Assembly: GCF_900044055.2 (NCBI RefSeq) | Contig: NZ_FCOX02000047.1 | Location: 1 to 58,773 of the forward strand | DNA: 58,773 nt | Source of the DNA: Caballeronia calidae | GTDB lineage: Bacteria; Pseudomonadota; Gammaproteobacteria; Burkholderiales; Burkholderiaceae | Direction: 5' to 3' | Part shown: positions 1 to 7,950 of the stretch, in pieces | How the letters are laid out: every line of letters starts with the position of its first letter | Numbering within the stretch: position 1 is the first letter of the stretch | The notes under the pieces: model-generated | The model's database searches: none | The model's input: the letters and a program-made list of their open reading frames with translations, nothing else | Told to the model about the DNA's origin: nothing | Translations under genes and position numbers: made by a program

Positions 1-174
1 GCGCTGGGCATCCCGACGTCGATGTTCACGTGCATCTTCGCGATGGCGCGTACGGTCGGCTGGATCGCGCAGTGGAATGAGATGATTGCGGATCCCGAGC
101 AGAAGATCGGTCGTCCGCGTCAGTTGTTCATCGGTCAGGCGCCGCGTGAAGTGAAGCCGCTGGCGAAGCGGTAA
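1..174 (+). CDS. gltA: Citrate synthase, C-terminal 57 residues (5' end outside window)
   Basis: The frame is open from the first base and ends in TAA at 172-174. The visible peptide carries the type II citrate synthase tail: FTCIFAMARTVGWIAQWNEM followed by RPRQLFIG. Citrate synthase condenses acetyl-CoA with oxaloacetate in the TCA cycle. The RPRQ(L)Y/FxG segment is the conserved C-terminal part of the enzyme. A strong terminator follows 25 bp downstream, so this gene ends its transcription unit. The sdh genes would be expected upstream in this family, but that is outside the window. Confidence 0.95.
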   Translation, partial: ALGIPTSMFTCIFAMARTVGWIAQWNEMIADPEQKIGRPRQLFIGQAPREVKPLAKR

Positions 175-198
175 GCTGATCGGAGTAAGTTGATCGGG

Positions 199-229
199 AA
201 GCCCCGGCGAGTGATCGCCGGGGCTTTTT
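199..229 (+). terminator. Rho-independent terminator of gltA
   Basis: A perfect 12-bp stem (AAGCCCCGGCGA at 199-210, paired with the complementary TCGCCGGGGCTT) has a 4-base loop and is followed by a T run. It separates gltA from the convergent toxin gene. Confidence 0.9.
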
Positions 230-277
230 GTTTAAGAGGTTTCGCTGTGGCGGAAGATCATGCACATAGCGCTGCAT

Positions 278-598
278 TCAAACTGCAAACAGTTCTTGCA
301 GCGTGTGCAACGCATCTGCGAGTGTCTTCTCGGCTACGGCGCCTTCCTTTTTCAAGAGTCGTATCTTGTCCACGGTGCGCATCTGATCCAAGAGGATCAA
401 GCCCTCCTTTCGCCTGAACGACACGGGAATACGAAAGGGCGCCGAGGTGCCTTTCGAAGTCATTGGCGCCACGATGACAGTGCGTAAGTGATCGTGCAAT
501 TCTGGCGGCGAAACGACCACGCATGGTCGGGTCTTCTGAATCTCACTGCCACGAGTCGGATCGAGCGCCACGAGCCAGATGTCACCGCGAGCTACCAT
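278..598 (-). CDS. MazF/PemK-family mRNA interferase toxin
   Basis: This 106-aa protein has the PemK/MazF-like fold signature: RGDIWLVALDPTRGSEI near the N-terminus, then KTRPCVVVSP with the conserved arginine, and a later VIVAPMTSK strand. The family cleaves mRNA and is held inactive by its partner antitoxin. The gene overlaps the upstream antitoxin by 7 nt (592-598), so translation is probably coupled. Size and order (antitoxin first) are typical. Whether it is closer to MazF, PemK or ChpB cannot be decided by eye. Confidence 0.88.
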   Translation of the reverse strand: MVARGDIWLVALDPTRGSEIQKTRPCVVVSPPELHDHLRTVIVAPMTSKGTSAPFRIPVSFRRKEGLILLDQMRTVDKIRLLKKEGAVAEKTLADALHTLQELFAV

Positions 599-852
599 TC
601 GAGCTCCGTATCATCGTCGTTGCCGAACTCGCCCATGACCAGCGTGTCATCAGAAGCTGCGGCGATAGATTTGCTGGCTTCTGCCCAACCTTCGCGTGCG
701 TGGGTTCGAGGTCGACGCAGTACGATCGCGTCATCTTCGACATTCATCTCCACCTCGTTCTCCAGCCCCAATTGCGCCAGAAACGGCTTGGGAATCAGGA
801 CACCCTGTGAGTTGCCCATCTTTCGGATGGTGGTTTTCATGTGATCGATCAT
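592..852 (-). CDS. MazE/AbrB-family antitoxin
   Basis: This 86-aa protein begins with the SpoVT/AbrB DNA-binding swapped-hairpin motif MKTTIRKMGNSQGVLIPKPF and ends in an acidic tail (GEFGNDDDTELEW), the part that usually wraps around the toxin. The family neutralises the toxin and represses its own promoter. Two starts are possible: ATG at 852 (weak AAGAAC upstream) or ATG at 840, which gives the usual MKTT beginning. A perfect palindrome lies just upstream at 861-872. The gene is on the same strand as the LysR gene, with a 141-bp gap. Confidence 0.87.
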   Translation of the reverse strand: MIDHMKTTIRKMGNSQGVLIPKPFLAQLGLENEVEMNVEDDAIVLRRPRTHAREGWAEASKSIAAASDDTLVMGEFGNDDDTELEW

Positions 853-860
853 GGCTGTTC

Positions 861-872
861 TTGTATTTACAA
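861..872. promoter_or_regulatory. Candidate operator of the toxin-antitoxin pair
   Basis: TTGTATTTACAA is a TTGTA-N2-TACAA inverted repeat, 9 bp upstream of the outer antitoxin start, in AT-rich DNA. Its position and symmetry fit a MazE-type autorepression site. This is inferred, not shown. Confidence 0.45.
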
Positions 873-993
873 TGTTATTACTGCGTGCGGCGAGTCGTCA
901 ATCCACAATACGACCTCGCTCATACGGAGAACAGTCGACCAAACGGGTTAGGCCATCTTGCGGGCTCCATAAGGTGAGCTTCACCCGTGCGAT

Positions 994-1944
994 TCAGTCC
1001 GAGCGCATCGAATCCCCATCCCGCTTCCCCACACACAACTCGATAAACCGCTGCACCGGCTGCGTCAGCGTCGCGCCCTTGCGCGTCGCGATGCCATAAG
1101 GCGCGCCACGCCGCTCCACGCGAATCGGCAGCACCGCCACCAGCCCGTGCTCCTCGAAATACTGCGCCACCTTCAGCGGCATCAGCCCGACCGTTCCCGC
1201 TCCGGATCGCAGCAGCGACAAGGTCGCGAACGTCGATGACGTCTCGATCGCGTAACGCGGAAACGGCACGTCCGCGTCGTCGAACAGTTGCTCGAGCAGC
1301 GAGCGCATCGGCAGCGTGGCTTGCGGCACGATCCACGGATTCTCGCCAAGATCCGCAAGCGATACGTGCTCCTCGCGCGCGAGCGGATCGCCGCCATCGA
1401 CGACGAAGCACACTTCCTCCACCTCGAGTGGAATGAAGTCGTAAGCCTCCGGATGCACGCTGATGCTCGGCCGCCCGATCACGAGATCGAGCAGGCGCTG
1501 ATCGAGCATCGACAGGAGCCGCGCGCTGTTGTCCTCCCACACTTCGACGGAAATATCCGGCTGCACTTCGCGCAGCGATTTGAGGATAGGCGTGAGCCAC
1601 ACGGGCATCGAGCCCATCACCGCGCCGATCGCGAGCGTGCCGCCGCCGCCGCGCATGATCGCGGCGAGCTCGTCGCGCAATGCGCCGATCTCCGAGCGCA
1701 CCGCGCGCGCATGACGGATCACGCAGCGTCCGAGTTCGTTCGGCACGATGCCGCGCGGCGAGCGCGCGAACAGCTCCGTGCCGAACATCGCCTCGATTTC
1801 ACGCAGGGATTTGGTCGTCGCGGGCTGCGACAGCGATACCTGTTGCGCCGCGCGGCGCAGCGAGCCGTGATCGTCTAGCGCGATCAGCAGCGCGACGTGA
1901 TTGCCGCGAAGTCGCCTCAGGATCGCATCGATACTGGTTATCAC
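994..1944 (-). CDS. LysR-family transcriptional regulator
   Basis: This 316-aa protein has an N-terminal winged HTH at about residues 15-70 (ALDDHGSLRRAAQQVSLSQP, then TKSLREIEAMFGTELFAR) and a substrate-binding domain over the rest (GTLAIGAVMGSMPVWLTPIL onwards). It is transcribed divergently from the hyuA operon and is therefore the likely regulator of it, with a carboxylated or CoA-linked intermediate as a plausible inducer. The start is GTG at 1944, backed by GGAG about 9 nt upstream. The candidate LysR box at 1937-1953 overlaps this start codon, which suggests autorepression. Confidence 0.9.
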   Translation of the reverse strand: MITSIDAILRRLRGNHVALLIALDDHGSLRRAAQQVSLSQPATTKSLREIEAMFGTELFARSPRGIVPNELGRCVIRHARAVRSEIGALRDELAAIMRGGGGTLAIGAVMGSMPVWLTPILKSLREVQPDISVEVWEDNSARLLSMLDQRLLDLVIGRPSISVHPEAYDFIPLEVEEVCFVVDGGDPLAREEHVSLADLGENPWIVPQATLPMRSLLEQLFDDADVPFPRYAIETSSTFATLSLLRSGAGTVGLMPLKVAQYFEEHGLVAVLPIRVERRGAPYGIATRKGATLTQPVQRFIELCVGKRDGDSMRSD

Positions 1945-1953
1945 CGATATAAC
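1937..1953. promoter_or_regulatory. Candidate LysR-type operator (T-N11-A)
   Basis: GTTAT-N7-ATAAC is a perfect inverted repeat containing T-N11-A (TATCACCGATATA), the known core of LysR-type binding sites. It lies between lysR and hyuA and covers the lysR GTG start codon at 1944. Confidence 0.5.
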
Positions 1954-2110
1954 TCCAGCTTCTCACCTGATCGGAAGGTTTCATTATCTGGCCGCGCCGC
2001 GCCTCTTTACACTGGCTTCGTCGATGTTCATCGCGCTCGAGCCGGCGCGGCTCGATCATAGCCGGAACGCACGCGCGAACGGGCACGCGCCGGAAAAGAA
2101 ACGCATCCAC

Positions 2111-4171
2111 ATGGAGAGAGGCAAATTGAAAAGAATCGGTATCGATGTCGGCGGCACCTTCACCGATGTCGTGATGGTGGATGACCAGACGGGGAAGATC
2201 TGGTCGACCAAAGTGCCGACGACGCCGAAGGACCGCGTCGTCGGAACGATCGAAGGTTTCCGCAAGATTCTGGCGCTGTCGGGCACGCGCAGCGAAGACG
2301 TGTCCTTCCTCGGACACGGCACGACGATGGCGACCAACATGGTCGTCGAAGGCACGGGCGCGAAGACGGCGCTCATCACGACGCGCGGTTTCCGCGACGT
2401 GCTCGAACTGCGCCGCGTATCGCGGCATGATCGGGCCGATCTGTACGACCTGCTGTTCGACAACCCGCGTCCGCTCGTCGAGCGCCGCTGGCGGCTCGAA
2501 GTGAGCGAGCGGCTGCGCTATGACGGGCGCGTCGAGACGCCGCTCGATCAGGCCGGCCTCGAAGCGCTCGCCGATGAGATCCGCGATTCGGATATCGAAG
2601 CGATCGCGGTGTGCTTCCTGCATGCACACGTGAATCCGCAACACGAGCGCGAAGCCGTCGAGACGCTGCGGCGCCTGCTGCCCGACCGCTTCATCTGTGC
2701 ATCGCACGAAGTCAATCCGGAAGCGATGGAGTACGAGCGCGCGAGCTCGACCGTCATCAACGCGATGCTCGGCCCCGTGTGCGGGCGCTACATCGGGCGG
2801 CTCATCAACGCGCTCGCGCAACTCGGCTTCGCGGGCAAGTTTCTGTTCATGCAATCGAATGGCGGCCTCGCGAGTCCGGCGATGGTCGCGGACAAGCCCA
2901 TCGTGCTGCTCGAATCCGGTCCGGCGGGCGGCGTGTCCGCGGCGATCCGCAACTGCGAGAAGAGCGAGCTCAAGAACGCGATTCTCGGCGACATGGGCGG
3001 CACGACCTTCGATGTCTCGCTGATCCGCGATTTCCGTCCCGAGCTGCGCAACAAGAGTCTCCTACATACGTACACCGTGCGCTCGCCGAGCATCGATATC
3101 GATTCGGTCGGCGCGGGCGGCGGCTCCATCGTCTGGATCGATGCGGGCGGCGGCGTGCGCATCGGACCGGAAAGCGCGGGCGCCGATCCCGGCCCCGCAT
3201 GCTACGGACGCGGCGGCACGCGTCCGACCGTGACGGACTGCAATCTCGTGCTCGGCTATATCGATCCCGACAGCTTCCTCGGCGGCGAATTCAAGCTCGA
3301 TGCGAAGGCCGCCTGGCGCGTCGTCGAGGACGTGATCGCGAAGCCGCTGGGCGTCTCCGTGCCGGAAGCCGCGCAGGTCGTGCGCTCGGTCGCGAACGCG
3401 CTGATGGCGCAGGCCATCCGCATCATGACCGTCGAGCGCGGCTACGATCCGCGCGAGTTCTCGTACATCTGCTATGGCGGCGCAGGCCCCGTGCATGCGG
3501 TCGATCTGGCGCACGAGATGGGTATCCGGCGCGTCGTGATTCCGCCGCTGCCCGGCCTCTTCAGCGCGTTCGGCATGACGGTCGCGGATCAGCAATACGA
3601 CTATCAGCGGCCGCTCGAAAGCGATCTCGCCATGATCGACGATGCCACGCTGCATCAGGCGCTCGACGAGCTCACGGCGCAAGGCATGGAAGAGCTGGCG
3701 CGTCATGGCGTCGATCGCGACGGCGTGAAAGTCGTGCGTCTCGCGGACTGCCGCTACGCCGGCCAGCCCGACGTGATCACCGTCGAAGTGCAGGACGAGG
3801 CGCAAGGCATCCGTGCCGCGCTCGCGCAGGCGTTCGAGCGCGCGCATCAGCGGCAATGGAACTTCGTCAGCAAGGACAAGCCGGTCGTCGTCGCCAACGT
3901 GCGTCTGCAACTCGTGACGAGCACGGGCTGGCGCGGCGGCGTCGCAGGCAGCGATGGCGGCATCGTGCCGAAGCCGGTCCGCACGCGCGACGTGTATTTC
4001 GACGGCGGCGTGCGCACGCTGCCCGTGTTCGCGCGCACCGAGATTCCGGTCGGCGCGACGATCGAAGGGCCGGCCGTGATCGAAGAGCACAGCAGTTGCG
4101 CGGTGCTGAAGGCGTCGCATGTCGCGCGCGTCGATCCTGACCTCAACCTCGTCATCGAACTGGCAGCCTGA
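2111..4171 (+). CDS. hyuA: Hydantoinase/oxoprolinase family protein, HyuA subunit
   Basis: This protein of about 686 aa belongs to the HyuA/AcxA family. The N-terminus has the nucleotide-binding motif RIGIDVGGTFTDVVMVD. LGHGTTMATNMVVEGTGAKT and later QSNGG and LGDMGGTTFDVSL follow, all typical of the ASKHA-like ATPase half. Family members use ATP to open 5-oxoproline or hydantoin rings, or to carboxylate ketones, together with a HyuB partner. hyuB follows 4 bp downstream. The annotated start is ATG 2111, but TTG at 2126 may be the true one: GGAGAGAGG at 2113-2121 sits at ideal distance before it and gives a compact MKRIGIDVGG start. The substrate cannot be read from the sequence. Confidence 0.9.
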   Translation: MERGKLKRIGIDVGGTFTDVVMVDDQTGKIWSTKVPTTPKDRVVGTIEGFRKILALSGTRSEDVSFLGHGTTMATNMVVEGTGAKTALITTRGFRDVLELRRVSRHDRADLYDLLFDNPRPLVERRWRLEVSERLRYDGRVETPLDQAGLEALADEIRDSDIEAIAVCFLHAHVNPQHEREAVETLRRLLPDRFICASHEVNPEAMEYERASSTVINAMLGPVCGRYIGRLINALAQLGFAGKFLFMQSNGGLASPAMVADKPIVLLESGPAGGVSAAIRNCEKSELKNAILGDMGGTTFDVSLIRDFRPELRNKSLLHTYTVRSPSIDIDSVGAGGGSIVWIDAGGGVRIGPESAGADPGPACYGRGGTRPTVTDCNLVLGYIDPDSFLGGEFKLDAKAAWRVVEDVIAKPLGVSVPEAAQVVRSVANALMAQAIRIMTVERGYDPREFSYICYGGAGPVHAVDLAHEMGIRRVVIPPLPGLFSAFGMTVADQQYDYQRPLESDLAMIDDATLHQALDELTAQGMEELARHGVDRDGVKVVRLADCRYAGQPDVITVEVQDEAQGIRAALAQAFERAHQRQWNFVSKDKPVVVANVRLQLVTSTGWRGGVAGSDGGIVPKPVRTRDVYFDGGVRTLPVFARTEIPVGATIEGPAVIEEHSSCAVLKASHVARVDPDLNLVIELAA

Positions 4172-4175
4172 ATTC

Positions 4176-5924
4176 ATGGACATCGTTACATACGAAATCA
4201 TTCGCAGCAGTCTCTTCGCGGTCGCGCGTGAAATGAAGATCGCGATGATGCGCACGGCGGGCAGCCCGCTGATGCACGCGAGCGGCGACTCGTCGGCCGC
4301 GATCTTCGACGCCGACATGCAGCTCATCGCGCAAGGCAACGACATCCCGACGATGCTCGGCTCCGCCGTCATCTCGACGCGCGTCTCGGTCGAAGCGGTG
4401 GGCCGCGAGAACCTGCGCCCCGGCGACGTCATCATCAGCAACGACGCGTATGTCGGCGGCGGCAATCATCAACCCGACGTGCAGTTCACGCGTCCGGTCT
4501 TCGCGGACGGCAAGATCGTCGCGTTCGTGATGACGCGCGGGCACTGGACCGATATCGGCGGGCAATCGCCGGGCAGCTACACGGTCACGACGTGGGACGT
4601 GTTCGCGGAAGGCATCCGCATTCCGCCGGTCTTTCTGTATCGCAACGACGAGCCGGTGCAGGACATGCTCAACCTGCTCACGAAGAACAGCCGCAACGCG
4701 CATGAACTGCGGCTCGACATTCAGGCGCAATACGCGGGCACGTTCGTCGGCGACAGGCGTATCGGCGAACTCGTCGCGAAGTACGGCGCCGATGCGCTCG
4801 CCGAAGTGATGAGCCAGAGCCTCGATCATTCGGAGAAGCTGATTCGCGCGGAAATCGCGCGCATTCCGGACGGCGTGTACGAAGCCGAGGAGTATCTCGA
4901 TCCGATCGAAGCGCCGGGCTGGAAGCAGGAGCGGCCGCTGCTGAAAGTGAAGATCACGAAGGCGGGCGACCACATCACGTTCGATTACACCGGCACGGGC
5001 GCGCAGGTGCGCGGCGGCATCAACTGTCCGCTGTCCGTGACATGCAATAGCACGTGGTTCACGGTGAAGGCGCTGACCGATCCCGGCATTCCGATCAACC
5101 AGGGCTGTTATCGGCCGGTGACGATCATCGCGCCCGAAGGCAGCGTGCTGAACTGCCGCTATCCGGCATCGGTCGTGTCGGGCAATACGGAGACATCGCC
5201 GCGCGTCATCGACCTGCTGCTGAAGGCGCTCGCGCCGGCGGTGCCCGAGCGCATCACGGGGCAGAGCAACTGCGCGTCGTGCGCGGGCATCTTCAGCGGA
5301 CGCGACACGGACGCGGCGCGCATCGCGCGCACGGGCCAGGAGTTCGTCACGATGCACGATGTCCACGCGGGCGGCATGGGCGCGCGTGCGCAAAACGACG
5401 GCGTGAGCGGCGTGCGCGTGTATGTCGGCAATGCGGGCAGCCAGTCGATCGAGATGATCGAGACGACTTCGCCGCTCGTCGTCGAGGAATGGTCGCTCGT
5501 GACGGACAGCGGCGGCGCGGGAAGGCGGCGCGGCGGGCTCACGTCGCGGCGCGTGTATCGCGTCGAGTATGACGAAGCGACCTTCACGGTGTCCGGCGAG
5601 CGCGGCCGCTCCGCGCCCGAGGGCCATTTCGGCGGATTGCCCGGCACGCGCTTCCATTGCATCGTGCAACGCGCGGACGGCAGCGAGCACCGCGTCGCGG
5701 CGAAGGGCGGACAGACGGTCGTGTATCGCGGCGATCGCGTGATGGTGCAGCCCGCGGGCAGCGGCGGCTATGGCGATCCGCGCGAACGCGAGCACGATCG
5801 TGTCGCGGCCGATATCGCCGATGGCTATATCAGCGCCGATGCCGCCGCGCGGCTCTACGGCGAACACGGGAACGCCGGCGCGCGGGAAAGCGCGGACGCA
5901 TCGCTCGCGGTGGCGGCCGAATGA
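4176..5924 (+). CDS. hyuB: Hydantoinase/oxoprolinase family protein, HyuB subunit
   Basis: This 582-aa protein of the HyuB family contains EIIRSSLFAVAREMKIAMMR at the N-terminus and RPGDVIISNDAYVGGGNHQPD around residue 90, the conserved metal/substrate-region signature. It pairs with HyuA as the second subunit of an ATP-dependent cyclic amidase or carboxylase. It starts 4 bp after the hyuA stop and overlaps the next gene by 4 nt (ATGA), so the genes are one operon. No third small subunit like acetone carboxylase gamma is present. This argues for a hydrolase/oxoprolinase-like or otherwise divergent activity rather than classical acetone carboxylase. Confidence 0.9.
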   Translation: MDIVTYEIIRSSLFAVAREMKIAMMRTAGSPLMHASGDSSAAIFDADMQLIAQGNDIPTMLGSAVISTRVSVEAVGRENLRPGDVIISNDAYVGGGNHQPDVQFTRPVFADGKIVAFVMTRGHWTDIGGQSPGSYTVTTWDVFAEGIRIPPVFLYRNDEPVQDMLNLLTKNSRNAHELRLDIQAQYAGTFVGDRRIGELVAKYGADALAEVMSQSLDHSEKLIRAEIARIPDGVYEAEEYLDPIEAPGWKQERPLLKVKITKAGDHITFDYTGTGAQVRGGINCPLSVTCNSTWFTVKALTDPGIPINQGCYRPVTIIAPEGSVLNCRYPASVVSGNTETSPRVIDLLLKALAPAVPERITGQSNCASCAGIFSGRDTDAARIARTGQEFVTMHDVHAGGMGARAQNDGVSGVRVYVGNAGSQSIEMIETTSPLVVEEWSLVTDSGGAGRRRGGLTSRRVYRVEYDEATFTVSGERGRSAPEGHFGGLPGTRFHCIVQRADGSEHRVAAKGGQTVVYRGDRVMVQPAGSGGYGDPREREHDRVAADIADGYISADAAARLYGEHGNAGARESADASLAVAAE

Positions 5925-7090
5925 GCGTGCATGCGGACATGACGAAGCCCTTGCCGCTCGCGGGCGTGTGCGTCGTCGAGATCGGCCACAGTCTCGCCGC
6001 GCCCTACGCGGGCATGATTCTCGGCTCGCTGGGCGCGGAGGTCATCAAGATCGAAAGCGCGGAGGGCGGCGATTACGCACGCGACTGGGGCCCGCCTTTC
6101 GTCGATGGCGCCGCCGCGCTCTTTCACGCGGTGAACCACGGCAAGTCGAGCATCGCGATGTCGCTGTCGAATCCCGACGAAGCGCAGGCGCTGCGCGAGT
6201 TGATCGAACGCCGCGCCGATGTCGTCCTGCAGAACCTGAAGGCGGGCGGCACCGAGAAGTACGGCCTCGGCGGCGAAGCGATGCTGCGCATGAAGCCCTC
6301 GCTCGTCTACTGCAATCTCGGTGCGTTCGGCACGGCCGGGCCGCTGCGCGACAAGCCCGGTTACGACCCGCTCGTGCAGGCGCTGTCCGGCCTGATGAGC
6401 TTTCTCGGTCAGCCGGGCGAGCCGCTGTCGCGCATTCCCGTCTCGGTGAACGATATGGGCACGGGGCTGTGGGCCGCTATCGGCGTGCTCGCCGCGCTGT
6501 TCCGGCGGCAGGCGAGCGGCGCGGGCGAGATCGTGTCGGTATCGCTCTACGAGACAGCGATCAGCTGGGCGGGCATCCAGATCGCCGACTATCTGGCGTC
6601 GGGCGTGCTGCCGGGACGCTGGGGCTCGGGCACGGCGGCGATCGTGCCGCATCAGGCGTTCGAATGCGCGGACGGCACCATCATGGTCGCGGCGGGCAAC
6701 GACCGCCTGTTCCGGCGTCTGTGCGGCGTCCTCGCGGTGCCCGCGCTCGCGGACGATGCGCGCTTCGTCACCAACGGCGCGCGCGTCTCCAACCGCGTCG
6801 AGCTGATCGACCTGCTGCACGTCGAGTTTCGCAAGGAGGGCACGGCGCACTGGCTCGCGGCGCTCGATGCGGCCGGTATTCCGTGCGGGCCGATCCAGAC
6901 GATCGATCAGGTCGTCGCGCACGAGCAGACGAAAGCGCTCGACCTGCTGCGCACGACCGACGACGGCGCCGCGACCGTCGTGGGCGTGCCGATCTCGTTC
7001 GGCGGCGCGCGGCCCGCGCATACCGGCGTCACGCCGAAGCTCGGCGAACACAACCATCTGCTGGCGAAAGCGCCACTGGAGACACCTTGA
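5921..7090 (+). CDS. CaiB/BaiF family CoA transferase (type III)
   Basis: This 389-aa protein has the family N-terminus (LAGVCVVEIGHSLAAPYAGM, then LGAEVIKIE) and the catalytic aspartate in SVNDMGTG (about D178). Family III enzymes move CoA from a donor acyl-CoA to a carboxylic acid through an aspartyl-CoA anhydride. The start ATG overlaps the hyuB stop (ATGA). A second in-frame ATG lies 18 nt later, at 5939. In this operon it probably activates the acid released by HyuAB for the hydratase and lyase encoded downstream. Confidence 0.9.
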   Translation: MSVHADMTKPLPLAGVCVVEIGHSLAAPYAGMILGSLGAEVIKIESAEGGDYARDWGPPFVDGAAALFHAVNHGKSSIAMSLSNPDEAQALRELIERRADVVLQNLKAGGTEKYGLGGEAMLRMKPSLVYCNLGAFGTAGPLRDKPGYDPLVQALSGLMSFLGQPGEPLSRIPVSVNDMGTGLWAAIGVLAALFRRQASGAGEIVSVSLYETAISWAGIQIADYLASGVLPGRWGSGTAAIVPHQAFECADGTIMVAAGNDRLFRRLCGVLAVPALADDARFVTNGARVSNRVELIDLLHVEFRKEGTAHWLAALDAAGIPCGPIQTIDQVVAHEQTKALDLLRTTDDGAATVVGVPISFGGARPAHTGVTPKLGEHNHLLAKAPLETP

Positions 7091-7899
7091 AGATTGCATC
7101 GCAACTGGGCAGCGCGCTCGACACGCTGACCCTCGAAGAAATCGATCAACAGATTCTCGTCGTCACGCTGAATCGCCCGGAAGTGTCGAACGCGATCAGC
7201 ACGACGATGGGCCACGAGCTGATCCGCGTATTCGGCGCGCTCGAAGCGGACCCGGCGCAGTATCGCTGCGTGATCCTCACGGGCGCGGGCGAGCGCGCAT
7301 TCTGCGGCGGCGCGGATCTGAAGCAGCGCGAAGGCATGACCGACGAGCAGTTCGGCGTGCAGCACTATCTGTTCGAGCGCATGAACCGCGCGCTCACGTA
7401 TTGCCCGGTGCCGGTCATCTGCGCGGCGAACGGCTCGGCGGTCGCGGGCGGACTCGAACTGCTGCTCGCGTGCGACTTCGCGTATGCCGCGAAGAACGCG
7501 GTGTTCGGCTTCACCGAAGTGAAGCGCGGCATCATGCCGGGCGGCGGCGGCACGCAGCAGTTGCCGCGCACCATCGGCGCGCGGCGCGCGAAAGAGCTGA
7601 TCTTCCGCGGCGCGCGTTTTTCCGCCGATGAAGCGCTCGCGTGGGGCGTGGTCAATCGCCTGTGCGAGCCGGGCCGCGTGCTCGCCGATGCCATCGACGC
7701 CGCGCGCGACATCTGCACGAGCGCGCCGCTCTCGGTCGCGCAGGCGAAGAAGGCCATCGACCTCGGCATGCAGGGCGATCTGCGCACCGGCCTTTATCTG
7801 GAGATCGAAGCGTATAACCGCCTGATTCCGACGGAAGACCGTCTCGAAGGAATCAGCGCCTACAACGAAAAGCGCTCGCCTCGATTCAAAGGCCGCTAG
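7087..7899 (+). CDS. Enoyl-CoA hydratase/isomerase family protein
   Basis: This 270-aa crotonase-fold protein has the first oxyanion-hole segment AFCGGADLKQR (about 71-81), the second one AVAGGLELLLACD, and both catalytic glutamates of true hydratases: E124 in GGLELL and E144 in FTEVKRGIMPGGGGTQ. It should add water to an enoyl-CoA. The start is a TTG at 7087 that overlaps the preceding stop (TTGA), with GGAGA at 7078-7082. Methylglutaconyl-CoA hydratase is an attractive specific role because an HMG-CoA-lyase-like gene follows, but this is inference. Confidence 0.9.
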   Translation: MKIASQLGSALDTLTLEEIDQQILVVTLNRPEVSNAISTTMGHELIRVFGALEADPAQYRCVILTGAGERAFCGGADLKQREGMTDEQFGVQHYLFERMNRALTYCPVPVICAANGSAVAGGLELLLACDFAYAAKNAVFGFTEVKRGIMPGGGGTQQLPRTIGARRAKELIFRGARFSADEALAWGVVNRLCEPGRVLADAIDAARDICTSAPLSVAQAKKAIDLGMQGDLRTGLYLEIEAYNRLIPTEDRLEGISAYNEKRSPRFKGR

Positions 7900-7950
7900 C
7901 CAGCCACGCGACGGCCGACACAACACCCGGAAACACCGGAGGAGACAGAC

